64,000 nt of DNA from Candidatus Scalindua sp. (GCA_031316155.1 JALDRB010000005.1:186001-250000), one strand, 5' to 3'. Positions 17,909 through 26,847 are shown, counted from the first letter of the stretch. Numbers and translations: made by a program. Notes: a model not told the origin generated them from the sequence alone.

Positions 17909-19267
17909 TCACTTCTCTTGATTTTCGTTACAGTAGAGATGATGTTTGTAGAGTAATGCCTTCATATATTCTACATGTGACCACATGAGTGGTGTTACAA
18001 ACATGATATATCCACCCTCTTCCATGTTGGAATCACGTATCATGCATTTTTTCGCCACCTCGTTATAGGCCATTTGCATATTATTCGCCTCTTCGAGAAT
18101 CTTATCAAAATCGAGATCATCCTGCAGTATATGCCTGTCGAACTCCTTTGAAAAATCTATCCCTGTTTTCCATTCAGATTTGATAAAGGCATCGAATCTC
18201 TTACAGGTAGAGATATGTTCGGGAATCTCACCTTTCTCGTTTTTGTAGCTGTCGATGAGATCCAGTAATTCTTCTCCTCTTATAGTGTTTTTGCACCAGA
18301 AGTGGTATTGGGCAAGTATTGCCGTATACTGAAGCCAGGGGCCATTGCCTGCATGAGTATGTATTTCTTTGTCTCCGCTAAACGGAAGATATCTCTGTAT
18401 CATACCCAATTCAGGATCCCATAGCTGCTTTTCTAAAAAATCCACGCTATTGTCAAGATAGTCTTTTGTCTCTTCACCAAATCCAAAATAGAATGGACTT
18501 AAAAGGGTGAAATCCGGTTTGAAGTCGTAATTACCTTTCTGGTCAATTCTCCTGAGAAATCTATTGTTTGAGACCATGATACCAAAAAGGTTATGCTTGA
18601 AGGCCGCCTCAAAAAGAAGCAACTTGTCGGGAATAATGTCAGGTTCGTCTAATTCACGATTTACTTTGGATACGAGAAAAAACGCCTTAAGATACGCAAA
18701 ATTCGTCCAGCAACTGAACCCTTCTTCAATCGCTGATTCATGAATAGAGGTAGTTGAATGAAACAGATTTATCTCTGGATGGTAATAATTTTTTATGGCA
18801 TACTGTGCTGTGCTATTTATTGCAAAGAGGAAATCGGATTTGTCTTGCACCTCTACCCTCTTCTGTTTCGCTGTAAGTAAAAAATGAGAAAGGATAATCA
18901 TACCATGTGCACTATTGTCTTCCTGTTTGTAAATACTTTTTTCTTCACCAGAAAGTGCATATCTTTGTCCAATATACCCATCATTCCTTATCGCCTTCAA
19001 AACAAATTTTGCCACTGAGGCGAGAAGTTTAAATGCTTCATCTGCAAATGCGTATTCGGAAGTAGAAAGACAGGCAAGGAGTTCTGATGCACACGCTGCA
19101 TCACGGGGATAAAAATAAGGATATCTCGATTCAGGTTTGGCTGCTAACAATACTCTTTCTTTGTCTTCCATTTCTATTGAACAGGCATTGATAATCTTGA
19201 AATGTGCTTCAAGTTCTGCCTCCAGGTCGTTACGGTATGTCTGTCTATCAGTTTTTTCCTGTTTCAT
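17909..19267 (-). CDS. GH15-like glycoside hydrolase, candidate glucosylglycerate hydrolase
   Basis: 452 residues with an (alpha/alpha)6-barrel pattern. Near the start RYPYFYPRDAACASELL resembles the YxxPRD substrate-site of GH15-type enzymes. Near residue 430 PLMWSHVEYMKALL matches the PL-WSHAEY motif carrying a catalytic Glu. WQYTAILAQYHFW-like aromatic helices lie between. No signal peptide, so it is cytosolic. It is downstream of gpgS and gpgP on the same strand, suggesting a role in breaking down or remodelling the glucosylglycerate osmolyte. Substrate assignment is inference; GH63 hydrolases of the same solutes share the fold. Confidence 0.65.
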   Translation of the reverse strand: MKQEKTDRQTYRNDLEAELEAHFKIINACSIEMEDKERVLLAAKPESRYPYFYPRDAACASELLACLSTSEYAFADEAFKLLASVAKFVLKAIRNDGYIGQRYALSGEEKSIYKQEDNSAHGMIILSHFLLTAKQKRVEVQDKSDFLFAINSTAQYAIKNYYHPEINLFHSTTSIHESAIEEGFSCWTNFAYLKAFFLVSKVNRELDEPDIIPDKLLLFEAAFKHNLFGIMVSNNRFLRRIDQKGNYDFKPDFTLLSPFYFGFGEETKDYLDNSVDFLEKQLWDPELGMIQRYLPFSGDKEIHTHAGNGPWLQYTAILAQYHFWCKNTIRGEELLDLIDSYKNEKGEIPEHISTCKRFDAFIKSEWKTGIDFSKEFDRHILQDDLDFDKILEEANNMQMAYNEVAKKCMIRDSNMEEGGYIMFVTPLMWSHVEYMKALLYKHHLYCNENQEK

Positions 19268-19341
19268 CGCAAACCATCATTTCGAAATTTTTCTAAACTC
19301 TTTATTCCGTCACTCTCTGCGCGACCGAACAAAGTTCATAC

Positions 19342-19510
19342 TATACTCACCTCGTAATGGTTTTCGGATAAAATCCGAGATACAATTGAGCGAGTAAAGT
19401 CCTCGGCGCTTCTTGTCCGGGGATACCTTCACCAGGATTTGGTTTCCAGCCTGCCCGGCCTGTCAGCCGTTCGGACGGGTAAAACCGAAAACCAAATCGG
19501 TCTTAGTATA
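19342..19510 (-). repeat. MITE-like repeat, copy 1
   Basis: Runs from TATACTCACCTCGTAATGG to CGGTCTTAGTATA, the reverse orientation of copies 2-5. It contains TTTTCGGATAAAATCCGAG, the CCTCGGCGC...GTCCGGGGATACC block, and a nested GC-rich insert (CCTGCCCGGCCTGTCAGCC). Located between the GH15-like gene and gpgS, so it may end transcripts there. Confidence 0.8.
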
Positions 19511-19669
19511 TAAAGGATATATCAATTTCTCTGTATCCACAAATTATTGTACCCTATTTACCTTGCAATCAGTTCTAGAGTCACCATTTAACGGGGATGA
19601 CAAGAGAAATTCGACAGTGGCATACCAGTTGAAAATCACCATGAACAATTTAGACACAATGCTGACTGT

Positions 19670-20878
19670 CTACTTATTGTCTTTTTCAACCGCGTCAATA
19701 AGCATTTCAAAAAAATCCGGTATTGCAGATGTTACCCGGCTCCAATTTGGTATAAGAGGTGTTCCAATTGGATTTTCCAGGAACTGTTCACCTGCCAGCT
19801 TCAATCCGTGGGTAAAGGCATCTACCGCCTTTGCTTCCTGGTGTCTATCGAAAAACAGACCATTTATTGCAGCATCGCTTTCATATCTTTCAATAAATCT
19901 CTGTGCTTTTCTCAGATAAGTAATACGAAGAGTCCTGAAAAACCCGTCATTAAATACGATACCATCGCTTGACAGTGTAGTAAAAAGAGCTTTAGAGATG
20001 TCTATGCACATTTTCATGAGCCCTGTTTCGACATTTTCTTCAGAAAGTGGCTGATGTTTATGTTCATACGTTTCGCACAAATCTACCTGGCATATTCTTT
20101 TCTGAGAACAATTCCGATAGACCTCAGCAAGAACTCCCACTTCCAATCCCCAATCACCGGGGATTCTGTTTGCCCTTGCCAGATCAGCAATCATAGAGAA
20201 TTCACCGGCCAGAGGATATCGGAAACTATCGAGATATTTAAGAAAGTCCAGATCTCCTAATAATGTCCGTAAAGACCTCAAAAGAGGTGTCACAAATAAT
20301 CTGGTAACTCTTCCGTGCATACGTTCCGTAACACGCAGGTAATATCCCTTGCAGAATTCAAAATCGAGATTATGGTTAACAACCGGATAACACAATCGAG
20401 CAAGAAATTCCCTGCTGTATGTCTGAATATCACAGTCATGTAAAACAATTACCTTTGGTTTTTCGATTGCGAGAATATACCCGTAAGCCAACCATGCAGA
20501 CCTGCCTTTACCATCATTACCGGCGGAAACATTTTCATCATCAAGGAGTTTGTAAAGCTTTTTAATTCTCGTGCTATCATTCCATACTAACTTTACTTCC
20601 TGGGGTAAAACTGAAAAAAATTTCTTTGCATGTTTAAATTGTTCTTTATTAAATCTGCCCAGGGTAACAATTATTTGACTGAGGTACTTAACTTCCTTCA
20701 ATTCATTTAGAATTTTAGGTAACGCAGTACCTTCTAGTTCAGAAAAAATAGTCGGGAGCACAAGCGCAACCGGCCTTAAGCGTGAGAGTTTCTTTATCGA
20801 AGACTCCAGCTTATTCAGATCAGTATTCCCAAACCTATGTAACGTTGTAATTTCACCAGGCTGGTGAAAATCACCCAT
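19670..20878 (-). CDS. gpgS: Glucosyl-3-phosphoglycerate synthase
   Basis: 402 residues. The start MGDFHQPGEITTLHRFG is typical of archaeal/Persephonella-type GpgS (GT81). Further motifs are ALVLPTIFSE, SAGNDGKGRSAWLAYGY (the GKG substrate loop), VIVLHDCDIQTY (metal-binding DxD region) and GDWGLEVGVLAEVYRN. The enzyme transfers glucose from NDP-glucose to 3-phosphoglycerate. A strong GGGGAGG precedes the start. It is 27 bases downstream of the phosphatase gene, giving a two-step route to glucosylglycerate, a compatible solute. Mannosyl specificity is less likely but not excluded. Confidence 0.85.
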   Translation of the reverse strand: MGDFHQPGEITTLHRFGNTDLNKLESSIKKLSRLRPVALVLPTIFSELEGTALPKILNELKEVKYLSQIIVTLGRFNKEQFKHAKKFFSVLPQEVKLVWNDSTRIKKLYKLLDDENVSAGNDGKGRSAWLAYGYILAIEKPKVIVLHDCDIQTYSREFLARLCYPVVNHNLDFEFCKGYYLRVTERMHGRVTRLFVTPLLRSLRTLLGDLDFLKYLDSFRYPLAGEFSMIADLARANRIPGDWGLEVGVLAEVYRNCSQKRICQVDLCETYEHKHQPLSEENVETGLMKMCIDISKALFTTLSSDGIVFNDGFFRTLRITYLRKAQRFIERYESDAAINGLFFDRHQEAKAVDAFTHGLKLAGEQFLENPIGTPLIPNWSRVTSAIPDFFEMLIDAVEKDNK

Positions 20879-20905
20879 ATCTTTTCCTCCCCATCTTCAG
20901 TTAAG

Positions 20906-21841
20906 TCAAAAGTATTCATTTAACAGCTGCAAGATAGCCTTATTCCAACCAACAGGTCCGATTCCGTCTGCAAAAACGAGATTTTCTACTTTTATGCGTT
21001 CATCATAATTCCCTGATACTTTTTTTACGAGAAATGGTCTGTCTACCGCTTCCAACATTGGAAGGTCGTTCAGGCTATCACCAATACCTACCGTAGTAAT
21101 ATCTGTCTCCGTATAGTTCCTTTTGTAGATATCTGTTAAGATCCTCACGGCCTTACCTTTATCGTTTTCACCCATAAGGTACATAAATTTTGCACCTTCT
21201 GTATAATTAAGACCTGATAATGCTATTTCCTCTTTTATAATTCTTGCGTCTTCCCCTTCGCCATAAACAACAAAAGGTAACGTATATTCTCTTTTCAAAG
21301 CAAGCATAGCTTCATCCTTACTTAATTTTGTTAATTGAACGACTTCATCCAGAGTAAACTCATTGAAACCCTTTATATTTACTCCTGCCTTTCTCTTGAT
21401 TTTTTCAAAGGCTTCTACTAGTTTTTCATAGTGAGTACCTATTTCTATGATGAAATAGTCATTATCATTCTTATTACATTTCTCTGTTATACTAAAACCG
21501 ATTTGGTTTTCGGTTTTACTGGAAACCAAATCTTGGTTGCAGTTATACTCGCTCAATTTTATCTCGGATTTTATCCGAAAACCATTACGAGATGAGTATA
21601 CATTCTTGTATTGTTTCGGAACATAGATAGCCCCTCCGTTTTCAGATATGAAGGGTTCGTTATTTGAGAGCCTTTTTCTATAGATCTCTATCTCTTCCTT
21701 GGTTTTGCTTGAACATAAGACAAGGGAGACCTCAAGCTTTCTTACCAGAGCAAGGGCTTCGTCTGCATGATGGTAAGAATAGGTGTAATGATCAAGCAAA
21801 GTCCCATCTAAATCGGTAAATAGTAAAATCTTGTCTTTCAC
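20906..21841 (-). CDS. gpgP: Glucosyl/mannosyl-3-phosphoglycerate phosphatase (HAD-IIB) with repeat-derived insert
   Basis: 311 residues of a Cof-type HAD phosphatase. Motif I is LLFTDLDGTLLD (residues 6-17), motif II VLCSSKT near 42-48, then PFISENGGAIYVP at 63-75, and the late acidic motif TTVGIGDSLNDLPML. It dephosphorylates the GpgS product. Residues of about 81-118 do not belong to the family: they are encoded by a MITE-like repeat (21488-21600) that keeps the frame, after which YFIIEIGTHYEKL resumes. Family members here run straight from the ENGGAIYVP strand into that segment. Whether the insert impairs activity is unknown. Confidence 0.85.
   Translation of the reverse strand: MKDKILLFTDLDGTLLDHYTYSYHHADEALALVRKLEVSLVLCSSKTKEEIEIYRKRLSNNEPFISENGGAIYVPKQYKNVYSSRNGFRIKSEIKLSEYNCNQDLVSSKTENQIGFSITEKCNKNDNDYFIIEIGTHYEKLVEAFEKIKRKAGVNIKGFNEFTLDEVVQLTKLSKDEAMLALKREYTLPFVVYGEGEDARIIKEEIALSGLNYTEGAKFMYLMGENDKGKAVRILTDIYKRNYTETDITTVGIGDSLNDLPMLEAVDRPFLVKKVSGNYDERIKVENLVFADGIGPVGWNKAILQLLNEYF
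21488..21600 (+). repeat. MITE-like repeat, copy 2, inside gpgP
   Basis: 113 bases from TATACTAAAACCG to GAGATGAGTATA. This is a short version without the CCCCGGACAAGG block of the other copies. It lies wholly within the gpgP reading frame and introduces no stop codon on the coding strand. Confidence 0.85.
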
Positions 21842-21997
21842 AGTTTAAGAAATTATCGTAACAATAATAATGTATAGAAAAAAAATCCTTCTGTTTCTAT
21901 GGAGTACGAACACAGAATACAGAAACAGCTATCAAACCCCTTGTTGGGATGAATCCAACTTTCTGACTGTTCAGATAAAAAATGGATCGTTTCCAAA

Positions 21998-23305
21998 CTA
22001 AATCTTGTTCTTAGAGAAAATGAAGGTCATGAAACGTCTGATGGGGTGTACAACCTTGAGCGAAATCCAATAGATATTCGTACCAATTGCCATTACCCAG
22101 AGAAACCATATCATTTGATTAATGAAAATACAGAGTATAATGATTATGTAAAAAAAATCTTTATTGTTCAGTTTGTCAAAAAATTCATCTGTACTATCAT
22201 TTTGTCCTTCCTTCTTTTCAAAAAATGTTGTCAGGAGAAGTGAGGCTGAAATACCAAGCATGGCTAAGAGGCCTAATACGATAATGAAACCAGATCCATT
22301 ATTTTTGTAAATTCCACAGGTAATTCCCGCAACAATTGCAGCATTCACTACTGTATCGGTAATTATGTCCAGGATTTTTCCCGACTCTGATTGCATATAT
22401 TTTAACCTGGCTATTTCTCCATCACACTGATCAAAAATTACAGACAGAAAATAAAGCACCCCGGCAAAAATACCATACGTAAATTCCCCAAAGGAAAACA
22501 GGAACCCGGATAAGAGGCCTAAAACCAAACTGGTTATGGTAACCTGATTTGGCGTAACTGGTGTTCTTAAAAATAATGTAGAAATGAACCTGGATATCTT
22601 ACGGATGACAAAGGTATCAAGGATTGGACTATCTGACGAGCTCCCCAGTGACTGGTAAAGCTTTTTCTCGCTTGATACAAGACTCTCCTCAGAGTCGATT
22701 ACCTCATGTAAGCACTCTTTTATCTGAACGGTCTCGAGCAAATTTCCCGCATGCAGCAATTCAATTAAAGTCTGAAAAGAAAGATCTTCATTATGAGGTG
22801 TAAGAATGGGTAAAATTTTCGGCGAAGCAGCAATAATCCCGCCACGTACCCTGTTTTGAACATTGGTGCCTGCAGAATTACTGTTTCCTGCTCTTTCCTC
22901 AAATGTTTGTAAATTCTGGTCTGTAACAACTGATGCAATCTTATCATCTAAAGGTACTCTTGATAGCATGTAAAGAATACGATAATCAAAAAAACAATTT
23001 GCCTTAATGATAAAAAACAGTTCATCTATGGGAATTTCTTCGTCAATTACCGTGTCCAGGTGTGGGGTTTCCTCTCTCTTATACCATACGAAATCACATT
23101 TTATTTGTCTCTCTACCCTTATGAAACTCTCTATCTCTTCTCTTAAACTACATCCAACGAAAATAAACTTTGTTATACCAGCTTTACTGGCAGAAAGGAT
23201 AATATGTTTGTATATTGGGATAGATGCGATTTCCCTTTTACACCATTTTGAAATGGTGTTATTCCCGGAACTATCAAAAAAAATTATTGCAGTATTTATG
23301 GACAT
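21998..23305 (-). CDS. CDP-alcohol phosphotransferase with degenerate nucleotidyltransferase N-domain
   Basis: 435 residues. Residues 1-200 have an NTP-transferase-like alpha/beta layout but lack the GxGxR/K signature. From about 230 a multi-helix membrane domain carries the complete CDP-alcohol phosphotransferase motif: D292, D295-G, A299-R300, G309, D313, D317. The architecture resembles the inositol-phosphate DIPP synthase fusion with a dead first domain. Next to a separate nucleotidyltransferase and PhnW/decarboxylase genes, it most likely moves a CDP-activated phosphonate (aminoethylphosphonate) onto a lipid. It overlaps the next gene by 10 bases. Substrate is inference. Confidence 0.8.
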   Translation of the reverse strand: MSINTAIIFFDSSGNNTISKWCKREIASIPIYKHIILSASKAGITKFIFVGCSLREEIESFIRVERQIKCDFVWYKREETPHLDTVIDEEIPIDELFFIIKANCFFDYRILYMLSRVPLDDKIASVVTDQNLQTFEERAGNSNSAGTNVQNRVRGGIIAASPKILPILTPHNEDLSFQTLIELLHAGNLLETVQIKECLHEVIDSEESLVSSEKKLYQSLGSSSDSPILDTFVIRKISRFISTLFLRTPVTPNQVTITSLVLGLLSGFLFSFGEFTYGIFAGVLYFLSVIFDQCDGEIARLKYMQSESGKILDIITDTVVNAAIVAGITCGIYKNNGSGFIIVLGLLAMLGISASLLLTTFFEKKEGQNDSTDEFFDKLNNKDFFYIIIILCIFINQMIWFLWVMAIGTNIYWISLKVVHPIRRFMTFIFSKNKI

Positions 23306-24027
23306 TTTTGTAATCTCGGTAAAATTTCTCTTCTGGCCTTTTCAATATCTTCTTCAAAATCTATTTCTATCCACGGCAAGTCTCCCACCCTTTCAAAACC
23401 AACTGAACAGTGCGGCAGGAGTTCATGCAAGGCGTCTTCATATTCCAAATTGACTCTCCCTGCTCTTTCAAATTCTTCGAGTATGTTTTTAAGAATAGCT
23501 CCTCCGCTTTCAGAAAGTTTTAGAAAACCTACACCCTCTCCTACTAATTCACAATCATAAGAAGATTGCTTTGATATCCCGACTACCTTCCCCCCTCTTA
23601 CAAATAATTTCATCTCTTCACCTGAATCTTTAAAATCCTCATCCAGCAGGAAGCAGTTTTTATCTTTTGATTTGACCAGCTTTGCAAGTAGTTTTTCGTG
23701 AAATAATACATCAGCATCCATTATCAACGTATCTTCATTAAGCTCATTCCTTGCATGCCACAGAGAAAGAATGCTGCCTTTTGTATACTGTTCATTTTCA
23801 ATATATTTAATATTGAAGTTCTGATCCCTGGTTTGCAATGTTTCTCTTATCTTTTCTTTGAGGTGACCAACGACAATGACAATATCCTTAAACCCCAGCA
23901 AAGAAAAAGATTCAAGATAACTTTCCAGAAGTGTCTTTTTACCTATCTTAATCAGGCATTTGGGAATCTCATTGGTCACTGCAGACATCCTCTTCCCTAC
24001 CCCTGCTGCTAATATAATTACCTTCAT
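23296..24027 (-). CDS. Sugar-nucleotide-type nucleotidyltransferase, candidate 2-aminoethylphosphonate cytidylyltransferase (PntC-like)
   Basis: 243 residues. It starts MKVIILAAGVGKRMSAVTN with the GxGxR loop, then PKCLIKIGKKTLLESYLE and LIMDADVLFHEKLL (metal-binding Asp), ending IEIDFEEDIEKARRE. This is the LicC/PntC-size cytidylyltransferase fold. Between phnW and a CDP-alcohol phosphotransferase, activating aminoethylphosphonate as CMP-AEP is the simplest reading; activation of another phospho-alcohol is possible. It overlaps the downstream phosphotransferase gene by 10 bases. Confidence 0.75.
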   Translation of the reverse strand: MKVIILAAGVGKRMSAVTNEIPKCLIKIGKKTLLESYLESFSLLGFKDIVIVVGHLKEKIRETLQTRDQNFNIKYIENEQYTKGSILSLWHARNELNEDTLIMDADVLFHEKLLAKLVKSKDKNCFLLDEDFKDSGEEMKLFVRGGKVVGISKQSSYDCELVGEGVGFLKLSESGGAILKNILEEFERAGRVNLEYEDALHELLPHCSVGFERVGDLPWIEIDFEEDIEKARREILPRLQKCP

Positions 24028-24117
24028 TCTCGAATTACCTTATAAAAATTTTTTCAAGTTTTTGTTATTGGTTCCTTTTCCTGACCTTTATCGCAAACTG
24101 AGGTGTATCGTCTCATT

Positions 24118-24253
24118 TATACTAAAACCGATTTGGTTTTTGGTTTTACTGAAAACCAAATCTTGGTTGCAGCTATCCCCGGACAAGGCGCCGAGGACTT
24201 ACTCGCTCAATTTTATCCGGATTTTATCCGAAAACCATTATGAGATGAGTATA
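24118..24253 (+). repeat. MITE-like repeat, copy 3
   Basis: TATACTAAAACCG to ATGAGTATA, containing CCCCGGACAAGGCGCCGAGG. Its right edge abuts the stop codon (24254-24256) of the PhnW-like gene, so it forms the 3' untranslated region of that gene. Confidence 0.85.
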
Positions 24254-25357
24254 TCAGCTGCTTACAGTCTCAACATGATTTATGACATCTTTAAAATTTT
24301 TTATGAACTCCTCCAAATCCTGCATTGACAGCTCACCCATATTTGCGATCCGAAAGATTTTTGCATTTAATTGCCCTTGACCAGCATAGATGACAAAGCC
24401 TCTTTCCTTCAACTCATCATGCAGATCTGCATAAGCCATGTTATTGGGTAAATATAAACCTGTGATAGTATTGGAACGAAGATCTACCGGTAAGATGAAT
24501 CGTAAATGTAAATCTTTAAATTCATTTCGCAGAAACCCCGAAGCATTTCTGTATCTTTTAATCCGGTTTGAGACACCCTCCTCCAGGAGTTCCTCCAGCG
24601 CCTCATCAAATGCAAAAAATGTATGCACCGAAGGCGTAAACGAACATTCACTCCTTTGCTCTTGTTCATCGAGTTGAGAGATGAGGTTAAAATAGAGAGA
24701 TCGTGCAGGTATGTTTCTTAGCCTGTCTACTCCAGCTCTCTTTATCAAAACAAATGATAATCCCGGTAGTCCCTGAATACATTTATTTGCGGAACCGATA
24801 CAGATGTCCACGTTGTCATTGACCAAATCTATCTCTTCTCCACCAAGGCCACTCACCGAATCTACGAGGAAGGTTCTCTTGTATCTCCTGGTTATTTCAC
24901 CGATACGATGAACAGGATTTAACAAACCTGTAGTAGTTTCATGGTGGACCATAGCAACCACCTCTATATCTTCATCTTTTGATAAAGTCTCTTCTATTCG
25001 CGCTATGTCAGGTTGTTCAAGCCAGTCAAATTTCAAAATCTCCTTATTAATCTTATAAGCAGAGGCAATACGTGCTATCCTGTCGCCATAAACTCCATTG
25101 TCTATAACCAGGAGTTTTTTTCCCTCACTCACCGAGGAGCAAACACCGGCCTCCAGTGATGCAGTACCCGAACCGGTAATAATGGCTGTTGTGAATTCCC
25201 CATTTGGTGAAAAAGCCTCAAGTATTTTTTTGCGTACCCTGTCCAGAATCTCTGAAAATTCGCGTTCCCGGTGACACATATCGCCCCGTAAGAGTGCATT
25301 TCTTACTCTTTCGGAAGTACACACTGGACCCGGGTTTAACAAAATCATCTTTTTCAA
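24254..25357 (-). CDS. phnW: 2-aminoethylphosphonate--pyruvate transaminase-like (class V aminotransferase)
   Basis: About 367 residues. MILLNPGPVCTSERV, CHREREFSEIL, GSGTASLEAGV, FLVDSVSGLGGEEIDL and the PLP lysine in GSANKCIQGLPG are the PhnW pattern. In biosynthesis it runs towards aminoethylphosphonate from phosphonoacetaldehyde, made by the two-subunit decarboxylase upstream. A GGGAGG site fits a TTG start at 25357 (MKKMILL) or the ATG at 25348; the longer frame to 25390 would engulf that site. Two MITE-like repeats flank the gene. Confidence 0.85.
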   Translation of the reverse strand: MKKMILLNPGPVCTSERVRNALLRGDMCHREREFSEILDRVRKKILEAFSPNGEFTTAIITGSGTASLEAGVCSSVSEGKKLLVIDNGVYGDRIARIASAYKINKEILKFDWLEQPDIARIEETLSKDEDIEVVAMVHHETTTGLLNPVHRIGEITRRYKRTFLVDSVSGLGGEEIDLVNDNVDICIGSANKCIQGLPGLSFVLIKRAGVDRLRNIPARSLYFNLISQLDEQEQRSECSFTPSVHTFFAFDEALEELLEEGVSNRIKRYRNASGFLRNEFKDLHLRFILPVDLRSNTITGLYLPNNMAYADLHDELKERGFVIYAGQGQLNAKIFRIANMGELSMQDLEEFIKNFKDVINHVETVSS

Positions 25358-25416
25358 ATCTTTTCTTTCCTCCCGTTTCTTGATTACCAACCACTCAATC
25401 CTTTCTCAAGGGTAGA

Positions 25417-25552
25417 TATACTAAAACCAATTTGGTTTTCGGTTTTACTGGAAACCAAATCTTGACGAAGGTATCCCCGGACAAGGCGCCGAGGACTTTA
25501 CTCGCTCAATTTTATCTCGGATTTTATCCGAAAACCATTACGAGATGAGTAT
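25417..25552 (+). repeat. MITE-like repeat, copy 4
   Basis: TATACTAAAACCA to GATGAGTAT, with the CCCCGGACAAGGCGCCGAGG block. Located between phnW and the decarboxylase genes. The bases after it (25553-25798) hold no gene; they contain GCCCGTCTGAATGATAAAG and TTCATTCCGGAGTGAACGG, which look like a degraded copy of the REP-like family seen at 53 and 58 kb. Confidence 0.8.
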
Positions 25553-25798
25553 CATACCCTTCCTCTCTCGTTTACCCAGCCAATTAAACATTGGGTCATA
25601 TTCCTGCCTCTGTCCGACTCCCTGATTGAAATAATCGTACCCGTCTCCACCAGACATTTCTTTTCCCTGTCAGCCCGTCTGAATGATAAAGTCGGGAAGG
25701 TGCCGGCACATGCGGGTAACATTCATTCCGGAGTGAACGGATAAAAAAATACATTCGTGACCCCGCCGGCTGCATCGTTCGGAAAGAGCTTAAAGAAA

Positions 25799-26359
25799 TT
25801 AATGTAGTGCAGACATAAAACGATCTTTGATCTGTTCAGGACTATGGGTTACCCTGCCGATATCTATTTTCCCCTCACTCCTTGATATTTTAACGAGAAG
25901 GAACGAAGGGCCTTCCATCTTCAGGACTTTATTCACCTCTTGTATCAAATCCTCCCTGTCTGTTACCTTCTTAACGTAAAGATATCCGGCAGATTTTGCG
26001 ATTTCCTCTAGAGCGATAACGTTTGATACGGTAGGCTGATTACCCGTTGAGGCATAAGCTTCGTTATCAAATACGATATGCAAAAAATTCCTGGGCCGTA
26101 AATACCCTACCATGGTGAGAGAACCAAGATTCATCAATAAATTCCCATCACCGTCAAAGATTACCACCATTCTTGACTGCTTGCTTAATGCTACTCCCAA
26201 ACCAATGGACGATGCCAGACCCATGGATCCTATCATGTAAAAATTCTCGACTCTGTCCCTTGCCGTGAAGGTTTCCCTGCTTATTATGCCGTTAGCACAT
26301 ACGACTAATTGATCTTCTAATAATCCCGTTATTGTCATTACTGCTTCACAGCAATTCAA
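25799..26359 (-). CDS. Phosphonopyruvate (or sulfopyruvate) decarboxylase, beta subunit
   Basis: 186 residues of the C-terminal thiamine-diphosphate domain. IGSMGLASSIGLGVAL and the TPP/Mg motif FDGDGNLLMNLGSL are followed by HIVFDNEAYASTGNQPT and SFLLVKISR. In single-chain enzymes this is fused to the alpha half; here the genes are separate and overlap by 4 bases (26356-26359). The PhnW and cytidylyltransferase neighbours favour phosphonopyruvate over sulfopyruvate as substrate. Phosphonopyruvate is decarboxylated to phosphonoacetaldehyde, pulling the PEP mutase equilibrium. Confidence 0.85.
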   Translation of the reverse strand: MNCCEAVMTITGLLEDQLVVCANGIISRETFTARDRVENFYMIGSMGLASSIGLGVALSKQSRMVVIFDGDGNLLMNLGSLTMVGYLRPRNFLHIVFDNEAYASTGNQPTVSNVIALEEIAKSAGYLYVKKVTDREDLIQEVNKVLKMEGPSFLLVKISRSEGKIDIGRVTHSPEQIKDRFMSALH

Positions 26360-26847
26360 TCCAGTACTCCTTTTTTTAGAAAAAGCGCTACAGGTGTTTT
26401 TTTCTCCAGGACATGGCGATATGACACATTAATAAGTTCCTTGGCATTTTCTCCACTGATAGAATGGTATGCAATACCTATCGTATCAAGGATCTTATCA
26501 CATGTCTTTCCCATTATGATGTGTTCAGGGGCATCATTGCCTTTAAAACCTCTCCATGTAACGAGTAAGAGGCAGGGAAGCCCGTAGATAAGGTTTAACG
26601 AAGTAAGCGCATTGAGACACTGCCCGATTCCGGAATTCTGCATTAAGACTACCGGTATTTTTCCTGCCACATAAGCGCCGGCAGCTATCCCTACCGCAAC
26701 ATCTTCTCTTACAGCCGGTATATAAGTGGCATCAGGCCTGTTGGTTAGATTCCCAATCAAGTTTCCGATAATCGTACACGGCACACCCGTAAAGAAATCA
26801 AAACCGGCATCTATCAATTCATCCGCAAAATCTTCAGATCTAAACAT
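26356..26847 (-). CDS. Phosphonopyruvate (or sulfopyruvate) decarboxylase, alpha subunit
   Basis: 163 residues of the N-terminal thiamine-diphosphate PYR domain: FFTGVPCTIIGNLI, then VREDVAVGIAAGAYVAGKIPVVLMQNSGIGQCLNALTSL written here in parts (REDVAVG with the catalytic Glu, NSGIGQCLNAL), and WRGFKGNDAPEH. These are the standard landmarks of Ppd/ComD. It is the first gene of the minus-strand phosphonate set. PEP mutase, which usually precedes it, is not found in the 280 bases upstream or elsewhere in the window. Confidence 0.85.
   Translation of the reverse strand: MFRSEDFADELIDAGFDFFTGVPCTIIGNLIGNLTNRPDATYIPAVREDVAVGIAAGAYVAGKIPVVLMQNSGIGQCLNALTSLNLIYGLPCLLLVTWRGFKGNDAPEHIIMGKTCDKILDTIGIAYHSISGENAKELINVSYRHVLEKKTPVALFLKKGVLD

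Noticed and set aside
19413-19919. Protein-coding frame opposite gpgS
   Set aside because: It is antisense to a clear GpgS gene and runs through a repeat; no family features.
25799-26847. Sulfopyruvate decarboxylase for coenzyme M synthesis
   Set aside because: The PhnW, cytidylyltransferase and CDP-alcohol phosphotransferase neighbours favour phosphonopyruvate; no other CoM genes are present. It stays as an alternative only.
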